Source: Lentzea aerocolonigenes (lineage in GTDB: Bacteria > Actinomycetota > Actinomycetes > Mycobacteriales > Pseudonocardiaceae). Taken from it: DNA of 64,000 nucleotides. Of the stretch, positions 50,385 to 59,452 are shown piece by piece; position 1 is the first letter of the stretch; every line of letters starts with the position of its first letter. Under the pieces are notes generated by a model that was not told where the DNA came from, ran no database searches, and saw only the letters and a program-made list of their open reading frames with translations. The stretch is from contig NZ_BBOJ01000005.1 in the NCBI RefSeq assembly GCF_000974445.1, positions 284,917 to 348,916 on the forward strand. The letters run 5' to 3'. The position numbers and the translations under genes are program-made.

Positions 50385-50661
50385 TGTGGTACTCGCGTCG
50401 TTCGCCTGCTCGCGGGTGTGGCAGAGCTCGTCAAGGCTGTACCCCCTGTGGCCCTCTCGTTGCAGCCTTCCGGTGTAACGAGCCTATTGCTGGGTGCCAT
50501 TTGGACACGGCGGCATTAACCCATTTGGGCGAAGTTTGCCTGGTTTCCGCTGTTCCGACACTTGTGTCCCTTCATAGGGACATTGCGGTCTCCTAGGGGG
50601 CGCCAGGTAGACGTGAGGAGTACGACACTAGATCGAAAGGACTTTTCGCAGATCGGAGGGG

Positions 50662-51258
50662 GTGCACGTGGTCGGGGGCAACGTACAAGGCCGCAACGGC
50701 TGGCGCAGGGTGGGACTGGCGGTTGTTGGACTCGCGGCGCTGACGTTGGTGGCCTGTAGTTCGAACTCGTCTTCGACGCCTGGGGGCACGACTGGGGCGG
50801 CAACGCCGCCATCGACGACCAGCCTTCCGCCGTCGTCGGCTTCTCCCGCGGACACCGCGCGTCAGCAGGCGACGGCTGCCTACACGGGCATGTGGCGGCA
50901 GATGGCCAAGGTGGGCGAGACCGCGGATTGGCAGTCGCCTGAGCTCGCGAAGTACGCGACTGGCGACGCGCTCGGGGTGATCAATCGCAGCCTGTACACC
51001 GATCACCTCAACGGTGTGGTGTCCAAGGGCGCGCCGACGAACAACCCCCAGGTGTCCAGTGCGGAACCCGCTGCGAATCCGACCACGGTCATGATCTCGG
51101 ACTGCAGTGACAGCTCGAACTGGCTGAAGTACAAGGACGGCCAGTTGCTCAATGACGCACCGGGCGGACGGCGCTCGATCACCGCGGAAGTCAAGAAGCA
51201 GCAGGACGGCACGTGGAGGGTCACCCGCTTCGCCGTGGAGGGGGTGGGTTCGTGTTGA
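50662..51258 (+). CDS. lipoprotein of the tad locus
   Basis: 198-residue secreted lipoprotein. Signal peptide with a positively charged start, hydrophobic core and lipobox LVAC near residue 32; a Ser/Thr/Pro linker and a folded domain follow (ARQQATAAYTGMWRQMAKVG, TTVMISDCSDSSNWLKYKDG). GTG 50662 is preceded by GGAGGGG. Probably cell-surface; often found at this position of actinobacterial tad loci. Its end overlaps the next gene. Confidence 0.8.
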   Translation: MHVVGGNVQGRNGWRRVGLAVVGLAALTLVACSSNSSSTPGGTTGAATPPSTTSLPPSSASPADTARQQATAAYTGMWRQMAKVGETADWQSPELAKYATGDALGVINRSLYTDHLNGVVSKGAPTNNPQVSSAEPAANPTTVMISDCSDSSNWLKYKDGQLLNDAPGGRRSITAEVKKQQDGTWRVTRFAVEGVGSC

Positions 51259-52292
51259 AACGTCTGGGAGTTGCGGTCGGCTTGTCTGCGACCGTGATGC
51301 TGGCGAGCGCGTTGCCCGCGTTCGCGGACGACGGGTACGGGTTTACCGACTGCACCCAGTACCCCAACCCTGGTTGTGAACTTGGTGCAGGCAAGAACCC
51401 TCGGCCCGGAAACGGTAACCAGGGCAACGGGAACAGCAAGCCGAATCCTGGCAACGGCAATCCCGGCACGGGGCAGTCCAATGCCAATGGCGACACGATC
51501 GTCGGCGGTATCACCAATCTGGCCCAGTGCGGCTACGTGCGCAGTGACTACCAAGGCCCGCCACCGGGAGGCGTGCAGCCGGCGGCCTTCCATGTTCCGC
51601 CGAAAACCGGTGCGGTCACGGCGGTGCCTGCGGTGTATCGGCCGCAGCGCGAGTCGGCCACCGTGCAGTTCGCGGTCGCGCAGCCGCGGTTCGCGCAGGC
51701 TCAGCCGCCGTCCGGTGCTTGGTACGTCTATAAGTGCACCGGCCCCGGCTTCGCGGATGCGCTGTACCGGCCGCCGGTGTGGATCGCGGATGGCCAGCCG
51801 GGTCCGGTGCCGTTGCCATCGCCGGCCGAGCTCGCGGCGCAGGCGCGGAACCAGCTGCGGTTGCCCGCGCCGAAGATCAAGGCGAACCCGGCTGCCGATC
51901 AGCTGGTCAGCTTGCCGACCTGGTTGTGGCTGGACCGCAGCAGCTGGGGGGATGTCTCGGCCACCGCGTCGGTGCCGGGCGTGTCGGTGACCGCGGTCGC
52001 GAGGCCCACCTCGGTGACGTGGTCGATGGGTGACGGCGGCTCGGTGACCTGTACCGGCCCTGGCTCGCCGTTCCCCGCCGGTGGTGACCCGAAGAGCACC
52101 TCGCCGGACTGCGGCTACACGTACAAGACGTCTTCGGCCGGGCAGCGCGCCGACGCGTTCCCGGTGACCGCCACGGTGAACTGGACCGTGATGTGGTCGG
52201 GCGCGGGCCAGGGCGGCACGTTCCCGAACATGACGACCTCGGCCTCGGTGGCGTTCCGCGTGGCGGAGAGCCAGGGAATCGCGACCGGCTGA
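51252..52292 (+). CDS. secreted tad-locus protein
   Basis: 346 residues with an N-terminal signal peptide (LGVAVGLSATVMLASALPA, cleavage near AFA-DD), a Gly/Asn/Pro-rich segment (about residues 45-75) and a C-terminal beta-rich region with PTSVTWSMGDGGSVTC and paired cysteines, which resembles PKD-like folds. GTG 51252 overlaps the upstream stop. Likely cell-surface or pilus-associated. Confidence 0.75.
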   Translation: MLKRLGVAVGLSATVMLASALPAFADDGYGFTDCTQYPNPGCELGAGKNPRPGNGNQGNGNSKPNPGNGNPGTGQSNANGDTIVGGITNLAQCGYVRSDYQGPPPGGVQPAAFHVPPKTGAVTAVPAVYRPQRESATVQFAVAQPRFAQAQPPSGAWYVYKCTGPGFADALYRPPVWIADGQPGPVPLPSPAELAAQARNQLRLPAPKIKANPAADQLVSLPTWLWLDRSSWGDVSATASVPGVSVTAVARPTSVTWSMGDGGSVTCTGPGSPFPAGGDPKSTSPDCGYTYKTSSAGQRADAFPVTATVNWTVMWSGAGQGGTFPNMTTSASVAFRVAESQGIATG

Positions 52293-52411
52293 GCGAAGCC
52301 TCCCGCCTCACGAGGGCGGGCGGGCACAACGAAACACCCTGTTGCGAACAAGGCACGTCGAACACCCGAGTCGACGCGTCGCGATGGCGTCATGTCTGAA
52401 GGAGGTCGGTG

Positions 52412-53125
52412 GTGACCACTACCGCAGGTTCGACCAGCACGGACACGACGACGCAGAAACCAGCGTCGCCGAACGCGTGGGCCGGCCGTGACGGCAAGAC
52501 TCCTTCGCGTTTGAGCGGCAGAGGCCGGCGCCGAAGCGTGCCCTACCTGTTGCTCGGTGTTCTGCTGGTCCTGGTGTGCGCGGCCGGCGGTGTGTTCGCC
52601 GGAATGCAGCTGGGTGACCGGGAAAGCGTGCTCGCGCTGGCCCGTCCTGTTGCCGTAGGCCAAGTTCTGACGGCGCAGGATCTCAAGCAGGTCAGCATGG
52701 CCGCGGACTCCGGCATGGACGTGATGCCCGCATCGGCTGCGTCCACAGTGGTGGGGCAGCCGGTTGCGTTCAGCCTGCCCGCCGGCTCGTTGGTGACCCG
52801 TTCGGTGCTCGGCGCACCACAGATTCCGGTGCCGGGCAAGGCAATCGCCGCCGTGGGGCTCAAGCCGGGACAGTTCCCGCCTGACCTGTCGCCCGGTACC
52901 ACCGTCGCGGTCCTCACGACTCCAGGGCAGGGCACAACGACCGGAACGTCGACCGGTTCCGGGCAGACGTCGTCGTGGACCGCGGTGGTGACGGGCATTG
53001 CCACGCGCGAGACCGAGCAGACAACGGTCGTGTCGCTGCAACTGTCCGAATCGGACGCTCGCGCATTGGCCTCGGCCCCGGCGGGACAACTCAGTCTGGT
53101 CGCGATCGCGGGAGGAGGCCGCTGA
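52412..53125 (+). CDS. SAF-domain protein (CpaB/RcpC-like)
   Basis: 237 residues: a Thr-rich N-terminus, one membrane helix (YLLLGVLLVLVCAAGGVFAG), then an SAF domain (ALARPVAVGQVLTAQDLKQV, PAGSLVTRSVLG). CpaB-type proteins guide the pilus through the envelope. GTG 52412 is 6 bases after GGAGG. The next gene starts within the stop (TGATG). Confidence 0.8.
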   Translation: MTTTAGSTSTDTTTQKPASPNAWAGRDGKTPSRLSGRGRRRSVPYLLLGVLLVLVCAAGGVFAGMQLGDRESVLALARPVAVGQVLTAQDLKQVSMAADSGMDVMPASAASTVVGQPVAFSLPAGSLVTRSVLGAPQIPVPGKAIAAVGLKPGQFPPDLSPGTTVAVLTTPGQGTTTGTSTGSGQTSSWTAVVTGIATRETEQTTVVSLQLSESDARALASAPAGQLSLVAIAGGGR

Positions 53126-53964
53126 TGCTCATCGCCGTCTGCTCGCTGAAAGGGTCGCCGGGCGTGACCACCCTGGCGACCGCGCTCGGCGCCCGCTGGC
53201 CGGGCCAGGAGAACCCGATCGTGGTCGAGGTCGACCCTGCCGGCGGTGACCTGATGGCCCGCTTCCGGCTGCCCGACACACCGGGCCTGGTGAGCTTGGC
53301 CGCGGCGGCGCGAGGCCGCGGCGGCGCCGACCCGAATCTGCTCGCCCAGCACACCCAGCTTCTCCCCGGTGGCCTGCGGGTGGTGCTCGGCCCGGTCGGC
53401 GCCGAACAAGCTCGCGCCGCCCTGGCGGTGCTGGCCTCGGGGCCGTCCTCGCCACTGCGGCGAGCCGCCGACCAGCCGGAGACCACGGTCATCGCCGACT
53501 GCGGCCGGGTCGATCCGGACTCACCCGCGTTCCCGATCATCCGCAGCGCGGACGCGATGCTGCTGGTCGCCCGCCCACATGACGACGAGCTCGCGCACGT
53601 CGCGCTCAAGCTGCAGGCCGCCCAGCAGTGGTCACGCCGCCCGTGCTTCGTCCTGGTCGGCGACGGCTACCCGACCGCAGAGGTTTCCCTGGCGCTGCGC
53701 ATCCCGGTGATGGGTCGCGTGCCGCGCGACGACAAGGGCGCCGCGGTGCTCGGTGGCCAGGGCACCGGCCGACGTGGGCCCGACAAGTCCGCGCTGGGGC
53801 GGGCTGCCGCCAGGATCGCGCTCAACCTTTATGCGCACGGGCACCAGCCGACCGGCAACGGCGCCCGTCCCCAGCACCTGCGGCTGGCCGTTCCGGGTGA
53901 GCAAGTCTCGGGTGCGGCTCTGCAACCGCTCGGGCCGCAAACCCGTAACGGGGCGACGCCATGA
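53125..53964 (+). CDS. CpaE-like P-loop ATPase
   Basis: 279-residue ParA/MinD-superfamily protein with AVCSLKGSPGVTTLATALGA (deviant Walker A), VVEVDPAGGDLMARF and a C-terminal region LRIPVMGRVPRDDKGA. CpaE proteins localise the tad secretion machine. It overlaps the CpaF-like gene by 4 bases. Confidence 0.8.
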   Translation: MLIAVCSLKGSPGVTTLATALGARWPGQENPIVVEVDPAGGDLMARFRLPDTPGLVSLAAAARGRGGADPNLLAQHTQLLPGGLRVVLGPVGAEQARAALAVLASGPSSPLRRAADQPETTVIADCGRVDPDSPAFPIIRSADAMLLVARPHDDELAHVALKLQAAQQWSRRPCFVLVGDGYPTAEVSLALRIPVMGRVPRDDKGAAVLGGQGTGRRGPDKSALGRAAARIALNLYAHGHQPTGNGARPQHLRLAVPGEQVSGAALQPLGPQTRNGATP

Positions 53965-55409
53965 CGCGGCCTGATGTCGGTGATCCGCGCCTGGCGGCGT
54001 CGACCAACGGCGCCGGCCCGAACCTGGCTGCCCAGCACACGCCTGGACCGGCGGATCTTCCACACCGGCCCGCCGGGGAAGCCGCCGCGGTGGAACGGCT
54101 GCGGCAGCACCTGCGCGAGGAGTTGTCCACCCAACTCAGCAGGCGCATCCGGGCTGACGAGACCGCCGGCCGCCCGCCGATGGACGCCCCAGCACGCCGC
54201 CGGCTGGCCGAGGCGATCCTGACCGACGCGGCCGAGGCGCACGCCCAGGCTGAACTACGCAACTCCGCCACCGGCGGGATGCTGGTGGCGCCCGAGGTCG
54301 AGCAGCGGCTGATCCGCCAGGTCCTCGACGAGGTCTTCGGCCTGGCTGGCCTGGAACCGCTGCTGGCAGACACCGACATCGAGAACATCAACATCAACGG
54401 CGACCGCGTCTTCGTCAAGTACGCCGACGGCCGCCGCAACCGTTTGCCACCGGTCGTCGGCTCGGACACCGAGCTGATCGAGCTCATCCGTGACCTGGCC
54501 ACCCGCTCCGGGGTGGAGGAGCGCCGCTTCGACCGCGGCAGCCCGATCGTGAACTTCCAGTTGCCCGGTGGCGAGCGCGTCTCGGCGGTCATGGCGGTCA
54601 CCACGCGGCCATCGGTGTCGATCCGGCGACACCGTTTCGCCAAGGTCACGCTGGCCGAGCTGCGCGAGAACGGCACCATCGACCTCGCCCTGGAGAGCTT
54701 CCTGAAAGCCCTGGTGCGGGCCAAGCGCAACATCCTGGTCACCGGCGGTACGGCGATCGGCAAGACCACCCTGCTGCGTGGCCTGGCCTCGGCCATCCCG
54801 CCGTGGGAGCGGCTGATCACCATCGAGGACGTCCTCGAGCTCGGGCTCGGCGAGGACGCCGATGCTCACCCGGATGTGGTGGCTCTGCAGGCCCGCGAAC
54901 CGAACATCGAGGGCCAGGGCGAGATCTCCCTGTCGGACCTGGTGTGGCAGTCCCTGCGCATGTCGCCGGACCGGGTCATCGTCGGCGAGGTCCGCGGCCC
55001 GGAGGTCATCCCGCTGACCAACGCGATGTCCATGGGCAACGACGGCAGCATGGGCACCCTGCACTCCTCCAGCAGCCAAGGCGCGTTCACCAAGCTGGCC
55101 GCCTACGCCGTGCAAGGCCCGGAGCGGTTGCCGATGGAGGCAACCAACCTGCTGGTCGCCGCGGCGCTGCACTTCGTGGTGCACCTGGAAAAGCCCCGCG
55201 ACGACCCGAGCAAGCGGGTGGTGTCCTCGATCCGGGAAGTCGTCGGTGCCGACGGCGCTCAGATCATCAGCAACGAGGTCTGGCGGCCCGGCCCGGATCT
55301 GCGCGCCGTACCGGGCGCGCCGCTGCGTACCGACACCGTCGACCTGCTCGTGGAGGCGGGCTACGACCCGGACCTGTTCGAGCGGCGCGAAGGGTGGTGG
55401 AGGCCATGA
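53961..55409 (+). CDS. tadA: TadA/CpaF-type secretion ATPase
   Basis: 482-residue type II/IV secretion ATPase that powers pilus assembly. N-terminal helical part, then LLADTDIENININGDRVFV, Walker A GGTAIGKTTLLRG, the Asp box ITIEDVLELGLG, Walker B and His box RVIVGEVRGPE and MGTLHSSS. The Walker A has Ala-Ile where most members have Gly-Ser, but the lysine and threonine are there. ATG overlaps the previous and following genes by 4 bases each, as is usual in the operon. Confidence 0.9.
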   Translation: MTRPDVGDPRLAASTNGAGPNLAAQHTPGPADLPHRPAGEAAAVERLRQHLREELSTQLSRRIRADETAGRPPMDAPARRRLAEAILTDAAEAHAQAELRNSATGGMLVAPEVEQRLIRQVLDEVFGLAGLEPLLADTDIENININGDRVFVKYADGRRNRLPPVVGSDTELIELIRDLATRSGVEERRFDRGSPIVNFQLPGGERVSAVMAVTTRPSVSIRRHRFAKVTLAELRENGTIDLALESFLKALVRAKRNILVTGGTAIGKTTLLRGLASAIPPWERLITIEDVLELGLGEDADAHPDVVALQAREPNIEGQGEISLSDLVWQSLRMSPDRVIVGEVRGPEVIPLTNAMSMGNDGSMGTLHSSSSQGAFTKLAAYAVQGPERLPMEATNLLVAAALHFVVHLEKPRDDPSKRVVSSIREVVGADGAQIISNEVWRPGPDLRAVPGAPLRTDTVDLLVEAGYDPDLFERREGWWRP

Positions 55410-56329
55410 CGACGACCGCCGCCCTGTTCGGCCTGCTCGGTGCCGGTGTGGCCGTCGGTGTCCTACTGATTGCCGCCGGGCTGCGCGGCCGACCCGCCCG
55501 TCCGGCGACGCCGTCGCGGCTGAGCGCCTGGCTGGCCGCCTGGCATGACCGCAAGCGGGTTGGCTGGCTTGTTGTGGCCGTGCTCGCCGGCCTGGCCGTC
55601 GGCGCGGTCACCGGCTGGGTGGTCGCCGCCATCCTGACCGCGCTCGCGGTCGTCGGCCTGCCGCGGATCCTCGGGTCGAACGTCGACCACAAGCGTCACC
55701 TCGAACGCATCGAGGCGATCGCCGCGTGGACGGAGATGCTGCGCGACACCCTGGTGGCTGCGGCCGGCCTGGAACAGGCCATCCTCGCCACCGCCCCGGC
55801 CTGCCCCGAGGCGATCCGCGAGGAGATCACCGAGCTCGCCGTTCGGCTGGAGCGCGGCGAACGCCTCGCGCCGTCGCTGCGCCACCTCGCCGACCAGCTG
55901 CGCGATCCCACCGCGGACCTGGTGATCTCCGCGCTCGTGCTGGCCGCCGAGCACCAGGCCCGGCAGCTGGCCGACCTGCTCGGCGAACTCGCCGGCGAGG
56001 CACGCGAGCAGGCGTCCATGCGGATGCGCGTCGAGGCCGGCCGCGCCCGTACCCGGACCAGCGTGCGCGTCATCGTGATCACCACGCTGTCCTTCGCGAT
56101 CGGGCTGGTGCTGCTCAACCGCGGCTACCTCGCCCCGTACGACTCCGCGTTCGGGCAAATCATGTTGCTGTTCGTCGGCGCGCTGTTCGCGGCAGCTTTT
56201 GCTTGGCTGGCAAGGATTGCGCGGATGCGTGAGCCGGAGCGCTTCCTCACGGAGCTGGCCACGATCCGGCCCCACGACGCCGACGTGGACGTCGATGACC
56301 TGCTCACCGGGAAGGGGGCGTCGTCATGA
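55406..56329 (+). CDS. tadB: TadB-like pilus assembly protein
   Basis: 307-residue inner-membrane protein of the type II secretion F domain family. N-terminal helices, a cytosolic T2SSF domain (AIAAWTEMLRDTLVAAAGLE, VRLERGERLAPSLRHLADQL), then two C-terminal helices. With TadC it forms the membrane platform on which TadA acts. Confidence 0.9.
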   Translation: MTTTAALFGLLGAGVAVGVLLIAAGLRGRPARPATPSRLSAWLAAWHDRKRVGWLVVAVLAGLAVGAVTGWVVAAILTALAVVGLPRILGSNVDHKRHLERIEAIAAWTEMLRDTLVAAAGLEQAILATAPACPEAIREEITELAVRLERGERLAPSLRHLADQLRDPTADLVISALVLAAEHQARQLADLLGELAGEAREQASMRMRVEAGRARTRTSVRVIVITTLSFAIGLVLLNRGYLAPYDSAFGQIMLLFVGALFAAAFAWLARIARMREPERFLTELATIRPHDADVDVDDLLTGKGASS

Positions 56330-57219
56330 TCAGCGCGTTGTTGTGGGGCGCCGGGCTCGGCGTCGGCTTGTGGGCACTCGTGGTCTACGTGTTCCCGCCG
56401 AGGCCGCCGCTGCGCGCTCTGGTCGACCGGTTGCACGCGACGCCCGCGCCGCCACCGATCCTCACCGCGGACTCCGACGGCTGGGCGTTGCGCGTGGGCC
56501 AGCCGTTCATCAAGCCGCTGGCCGCACTCGGGTTGCCCAACCGCAAGCTGCGCAACGACCTCGCAGTCACCGGCAAGAGCATCGAGCACCACCTGGCCGA
56601 GAAGGCCACGCTGGCGCTGACCGGGCTGCTGCTGCCGATCCTGATGCACCTACTGCTCGTCGTGGCCGACGTTGGTCTCGGCTGGGAAGTCCCCGCGGTC
56701 GCGAGCCTGCTCTTCGCGCTCGGTGGATTCCTGCTGCCGGACATCAGCGTCCGGCAGGAAGCCGAGCGGCGACGCTCGACCTTCCGGCACGCGCTGTCGG
56801 CCTACCTGAACCTGATCCGGGTCCTGCTGGCCGGCGGCGCCGGAGTCGACGGCGCGCTGTCGGACGCGGTGAACATCGGCAAGGGCTGGGCCTTCCAACA
56901 GCTGCGCCGCGCGCTGGTCACCGCCAAGCTGACCCGCACCACACCGTGGTCCACCCTCGGCCAGCTCGGCACCGAACTCGACGTGCACCAGCTGTCCGAG
57001 CTCGCCGCCTCGGTCAGCCTTGCCGGCACCGAGGGCGCCCGCGTGCGCGCCAGCCTCGCGGCCAAGGCCGCGGCGCTGCGCACCCGTGAACTCACTGACG
57101 CTGAAGGCGAAGCACAGGCCGCCACCGAACGGATGAGCCTTCCCGTGGTGATGCTGTTCGGCGGGTTCCTGATTTTCATCGGGTTCCCTGCCCTCGCGAG
57201 CGTGCTGGGAGGTCTCTGA
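56326..57219 (+). CDS. tadC: TadC-like pilus assembly protein
   Basis: 297-residue T2SSF-family membrane protein: N-terminal helix, central domain with RHALSAYLNLIRVLLAGGAG and GTELDVHQLSELAASVSL, and C-terminal helices ending in MLFGGFLIFIGFPALASVL. Starts within the TadB stop. 52 bases to the pilin gene. Confidence 0.9.
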   Translation: MISALLWGAGLGVGLWALVVYVFPPRPPLRALVDRLHATPAPPPILTADSDGWALRVGQPFIKPLAALGLPNRKLRNDLAVTGKSIEHHLAEKATLALTGLLLPILMHLLLVVADVGLGWEVPAVASLLFALGGFLLPDISVRQEAERRRSTFRHALSAYLNLIRVLLAGGAGVDGALSDAVNIGKGWAFQQLRRALVTAKLTRTTPWSTLGQLGTELDVHQLSELAASVSLAGTEGARVRASLAAKAAALRTRELTDAEGEAQAATERMSLPVVMLFGGFLIFIGFPALASVLGGL

Positions 57220-57271
57220 AGTTCCCACAAGGACTGTCCATACCGGACCCCGAACCGCAGGGGAGAAGCTG

Positions 57272-57457
57272 ATGTTCACCGAAGTTCAGATCCTCATCGC
57301 CCGCATTCAGGCCGAGCTGGAGCGGCTGCGCCGCGACGAGGCGGGTTACTCGACCGAGGCGGTCGTGGTGACCGCGTTGCTGGCGGCGCTGGCCATCGGG
57401 GTGATCGCGATCATCGTCGTCAAGGTCACCCAGAAAGCCAACGGGATCAACCTGTAG
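57272..57457 (+). CDS. flp: Flp-type pilin
   Basis: 61-residue prepilin. A charged leader ends in LRRDEAGYSTEAVVVTALLA; cleavage is expected after the Gly, giving a mature pilin that begins Tyr-Ser-Thr-Glu, with the Glu at +4 or so and a hydrophobic helix (ALLAALAIGVIAIIVVKV). Major subunit of the tad pilus. GGGGAG precedes the ATG. Confidence 0.85.
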   Translation: MFTEVQILIARIQAELERLRRDEAGYSTEAVVVTALLAALAIGVIAIIVVKVTQKANGINL

Positions 57458-57461
57458 GCCG

Positions 57462-57953
57462 GTGACCACGATGCCTCGACGCCCCAGCCGTCCCCGCACG
57501 CCGAAACCGCGCGAGTGTCCACACCGGATGCGCGTGCGGGCGGCGCTGCGCCGACTTCGGACGGATCAGCGTGGCGCCGGCACGGTCGAACTCGTCGTCG
57601 CCACGCCCTTGCTGTTGCTGCTGATCCTGTTGATCGCGCAGTTCGCGCTCTACATGCACGCCACCCACATCGCCCAAGCCGCCGCCTCCGAAGCCCTGTC
57701 CGCAGCACGGGTGTACGGCGGCAGTACGGCCGTGGGCAATGCCGAAGGACAACGAGTCCTTACCCAACTCGGAAGTGGCCCGCTGCAAGGAACATCGGTC
57801 AACGTCCAGCGAGGACCGAACCAAGCATCCGTGACGGTCACCGGAACCGTGATCAACGTGATTCCATTCGCGACCTTCACGGTGCACGCCGAAGCCGTTG
57901 GGCCCGTGGAGAAATTCACCCCGCCGACCGGTGCAGGGGCGGTGGCACCATGA
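57462..57953 (+). CDS. tadE: TadE-like pseudopilin
   Basis: 163 residues. A basic, proline-rich start is followed by the class III-like signal RTDQRGAGTVELVVATPLLL and a long helix, then a small beta-rich domain. Minor pilin. GTG 57462 is used; ATG 57471 is an alternative. Overlaps the next gene by 4 bases. Confidence 0.85.
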   Translation: MTTMPRRPSRPRTPKPRECPHRMRVRAALRRLRTDQRGAGTVELVVATPLLLLLILLIAQFALYMHATHIAQAAASEALSAARVYGGSTAVGNAEGQRVLTQLGSGPLQGTSVNVQRGPNQASVTVTGTVINVIPFATFTVHAEAVGPVEKFTPPTGAGAVAP

Positions 57954-58447
57954 CCGCGGCCCGCCGTCTTCCCGCGTTCGCGCGCTCGATGCGCGCAAGT
58001 ATTCGCGCGCTGCGTCGGAACGAACGAGGCTCCGCTGCGGCCGAGCTCACTCTACTGACCCCGCTCCTGATCCTGCTGCTGCTGTTCGTGGTGTTCTGCG
58101 GTCGGCTGGCCGACACCAAGCTGCGGATCAACGACATCGCGCACCAAGCGGCCCGCACCGCCACCCTGGCCCGCACCCCATCGCAGGCCACCGCCAACGC
58201 CCAAGCCACCGCCAGCGCAGCCCTGGCGTCCGCCGGGATCACCTGCCAGTCCTTGTCGGTGTCCACCGACACCCAGGGACTCAAGCCGGGCTCCACGGTG
58301 ACCGTCACCGTGTCCTGCAGCGTCGGGCTCGGAGACCTGACCTCCCTCGGCGTGCCCGGCAGCCGGACGTTCCAATCCAGCTTCTCCTCCCCGGTCGATG
58401 TCTGGCGCGGCACCGCCCCGAACGCCCAAGCCGGAGGTGCGCTATGA
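57950..58447 (+). CDS. TadE/TadF-like pseudopilin
   Basis: 165 residues. RRNERGSAAAELTLLTPLLI forms the signal, followed by a hydrophobic helix and a soluble domain with GITCQSLSVSTDTQGLKPG. Second minor pilin of the locus. Confidence 0.85.
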   Translation: MTAARRLPAFARSMRASIRALRRNERGSAAAELTLLTPLLILLLLFVVFCGRLADTKLRINDIAHQAARTATLARTPSQATANAQATASAALASAGITCQSLSVSTDTQGLKPGSTVTVTVSCSVGLGDLTSLGVPGSRTFQSSFSSPVDVWRGTAPNAQAGGAL

Positions 58448-58896
58448 GGTTGGCCGCATCGCTGCGCCGCCGAACCGGCCGGCTGCGCGAGGACCAGGCC
58501 GGTCGGGTGACTGCCTTCGTCGTCATCATCGCCCTCGCCGCGCTGCTGTTCGCCGGGGTCGTGCTCGACGGCGGGCTCGCCCTGGCCGCCAAGGTCCGTG
58601 CGATGGGGGAGGCGCAGGAAGCCGCGCGGGCCGGTGCCCAAGAAATCGACCTGACCGCCTACCGCACCGACGGCACCCTGCGCCTGGTCCCGCACGAGGC
58701 CAGCGCCGCGGCTCACAGCTACCTCGCCGCCGCCGGCCACACCGGCACCGTCTCGGTGGCCGGCAACACGGTGAACGTGACCGTCAGCATCACCCAGCCG
58801 ACCCAGCTGCTCGGACTGGTCAGCATCGGCTCAATCACGGTTACAGGAACCGGGCAGGCCCAACCGCAACGCGGGATCTCTGGAGTACTCCCATGA
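58444..58896 (+). CDS. TadG-like pilus protein
   Basis: 150 residues. RLREDQAGRVTAFVVIIALAA begins the membrane helix, and the visible domain runs VRAMGEAQEAARAGAQEIDL. Shorter than full TadG; matches the small TadG-N-type pseudopilin of actinobacterial loci. Starts in the stop of the previous gene. Confidence 0.8.
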   Translation: MRLAASLRRRTGRLREDQAGRVTAFVVIIALAALLFAGVVLDGGLALAAKVRAMGEAQEAARAGAQEIDLTAYRTDGTLRLVPHEASAAAHSYLAAAGHTGTVSVAGNTVNVTVSITQPTQLLGLVSIGSITVTGTGQAQPQRGISGVLP

Positions 58897-58964
58897 CGAT
58901 CCTTACGCGCTCGTACCCAATTCAGTGCCACAACGGGGAAGGAGACCAGGATGGCGACGACTGA
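58893..58964 (+). CDS. 23-residue ORF bridging TadG-like and next gene
   Basis: ATG overlaps the TadG-like stop (ATGA); the ORF encodes MTILTRSYPIQCHNGEGDQD and three more residues and ends inside the next gene. It could be a leader that keeps ribosomes coupled, or chance. Confidence 0.25.
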   Translation: MTILTRSYPIQCHNGEGDQDGDD

Positions 58965-59388
58965 AGAGATCGAACGCCGTGTGGAGCAAGCCGACGCGGC
59001 TCGTAGCGCGAAGAGGGCCGCTGCGGCCAAGCGCGTCGGTGAGCTTGCATTGCTGCGGGCAGAGATGGCCGAGAAACTCGGCAACATCGAGCGAGAACTC
59101 GGTGATGTTCTTGCTGAGTCCAGCGACGTCATCAGCGTTGACGAGCTGGCCAAGTTCACCGACGTACCGGCCACCGACCTCACCCAGTGGCTCAACGGCC
59201 GCAAGACGACTCGCCCCAACCGCAAGCGATCCACCTCCAGCACCGCTACCGCGAAACGGGATGCGAGCCAGGCATCGTCCACATCGAACCCGGCGCCGGT
59301 CACCCAGTCATCCGCGTCACCCGAGCTCGCCGGGCCTCGCAACGGTGCGGCGGACACCTCCACCCGGATTCCCGCGCTGGTGACATGA
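58951..59388 (+). CDS. coiled-coil protein of the tad locus
   Basis: 145 residues: a long helical coiled coil (IERRVEQADAARSAKRAAAA, EMAEKLGNIERELGDVLAES) followed by a short HTH-like stretch (VDELAKFTDVPATDLTQWL) and a disordered Ser/Thr-rich tail. AAGGAG precedes ATG 58951. The HTH suggests DNA binding, the position a regulatory role. Family unknown. Confidence 0.7.
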   Translation: MATTEEIERRVEQADAARSAKRAAAAKRVGELALLRAEMAEKLGNIERELGDVLAESSDVISVDELAKFTDVPATDLTQWLNGRKTTRPNRKRSTSSTATAKRDASQASSTSNPAPVTQSSASPELAGPRNGAADTSTRIPALVT

Positions 59389-59452
59389 CGCCGCTGTCTC
59401 CGGTGGCATCCGCGGAGCCGTAAACCTGTACATCCAAGGAATCGAGCACGTC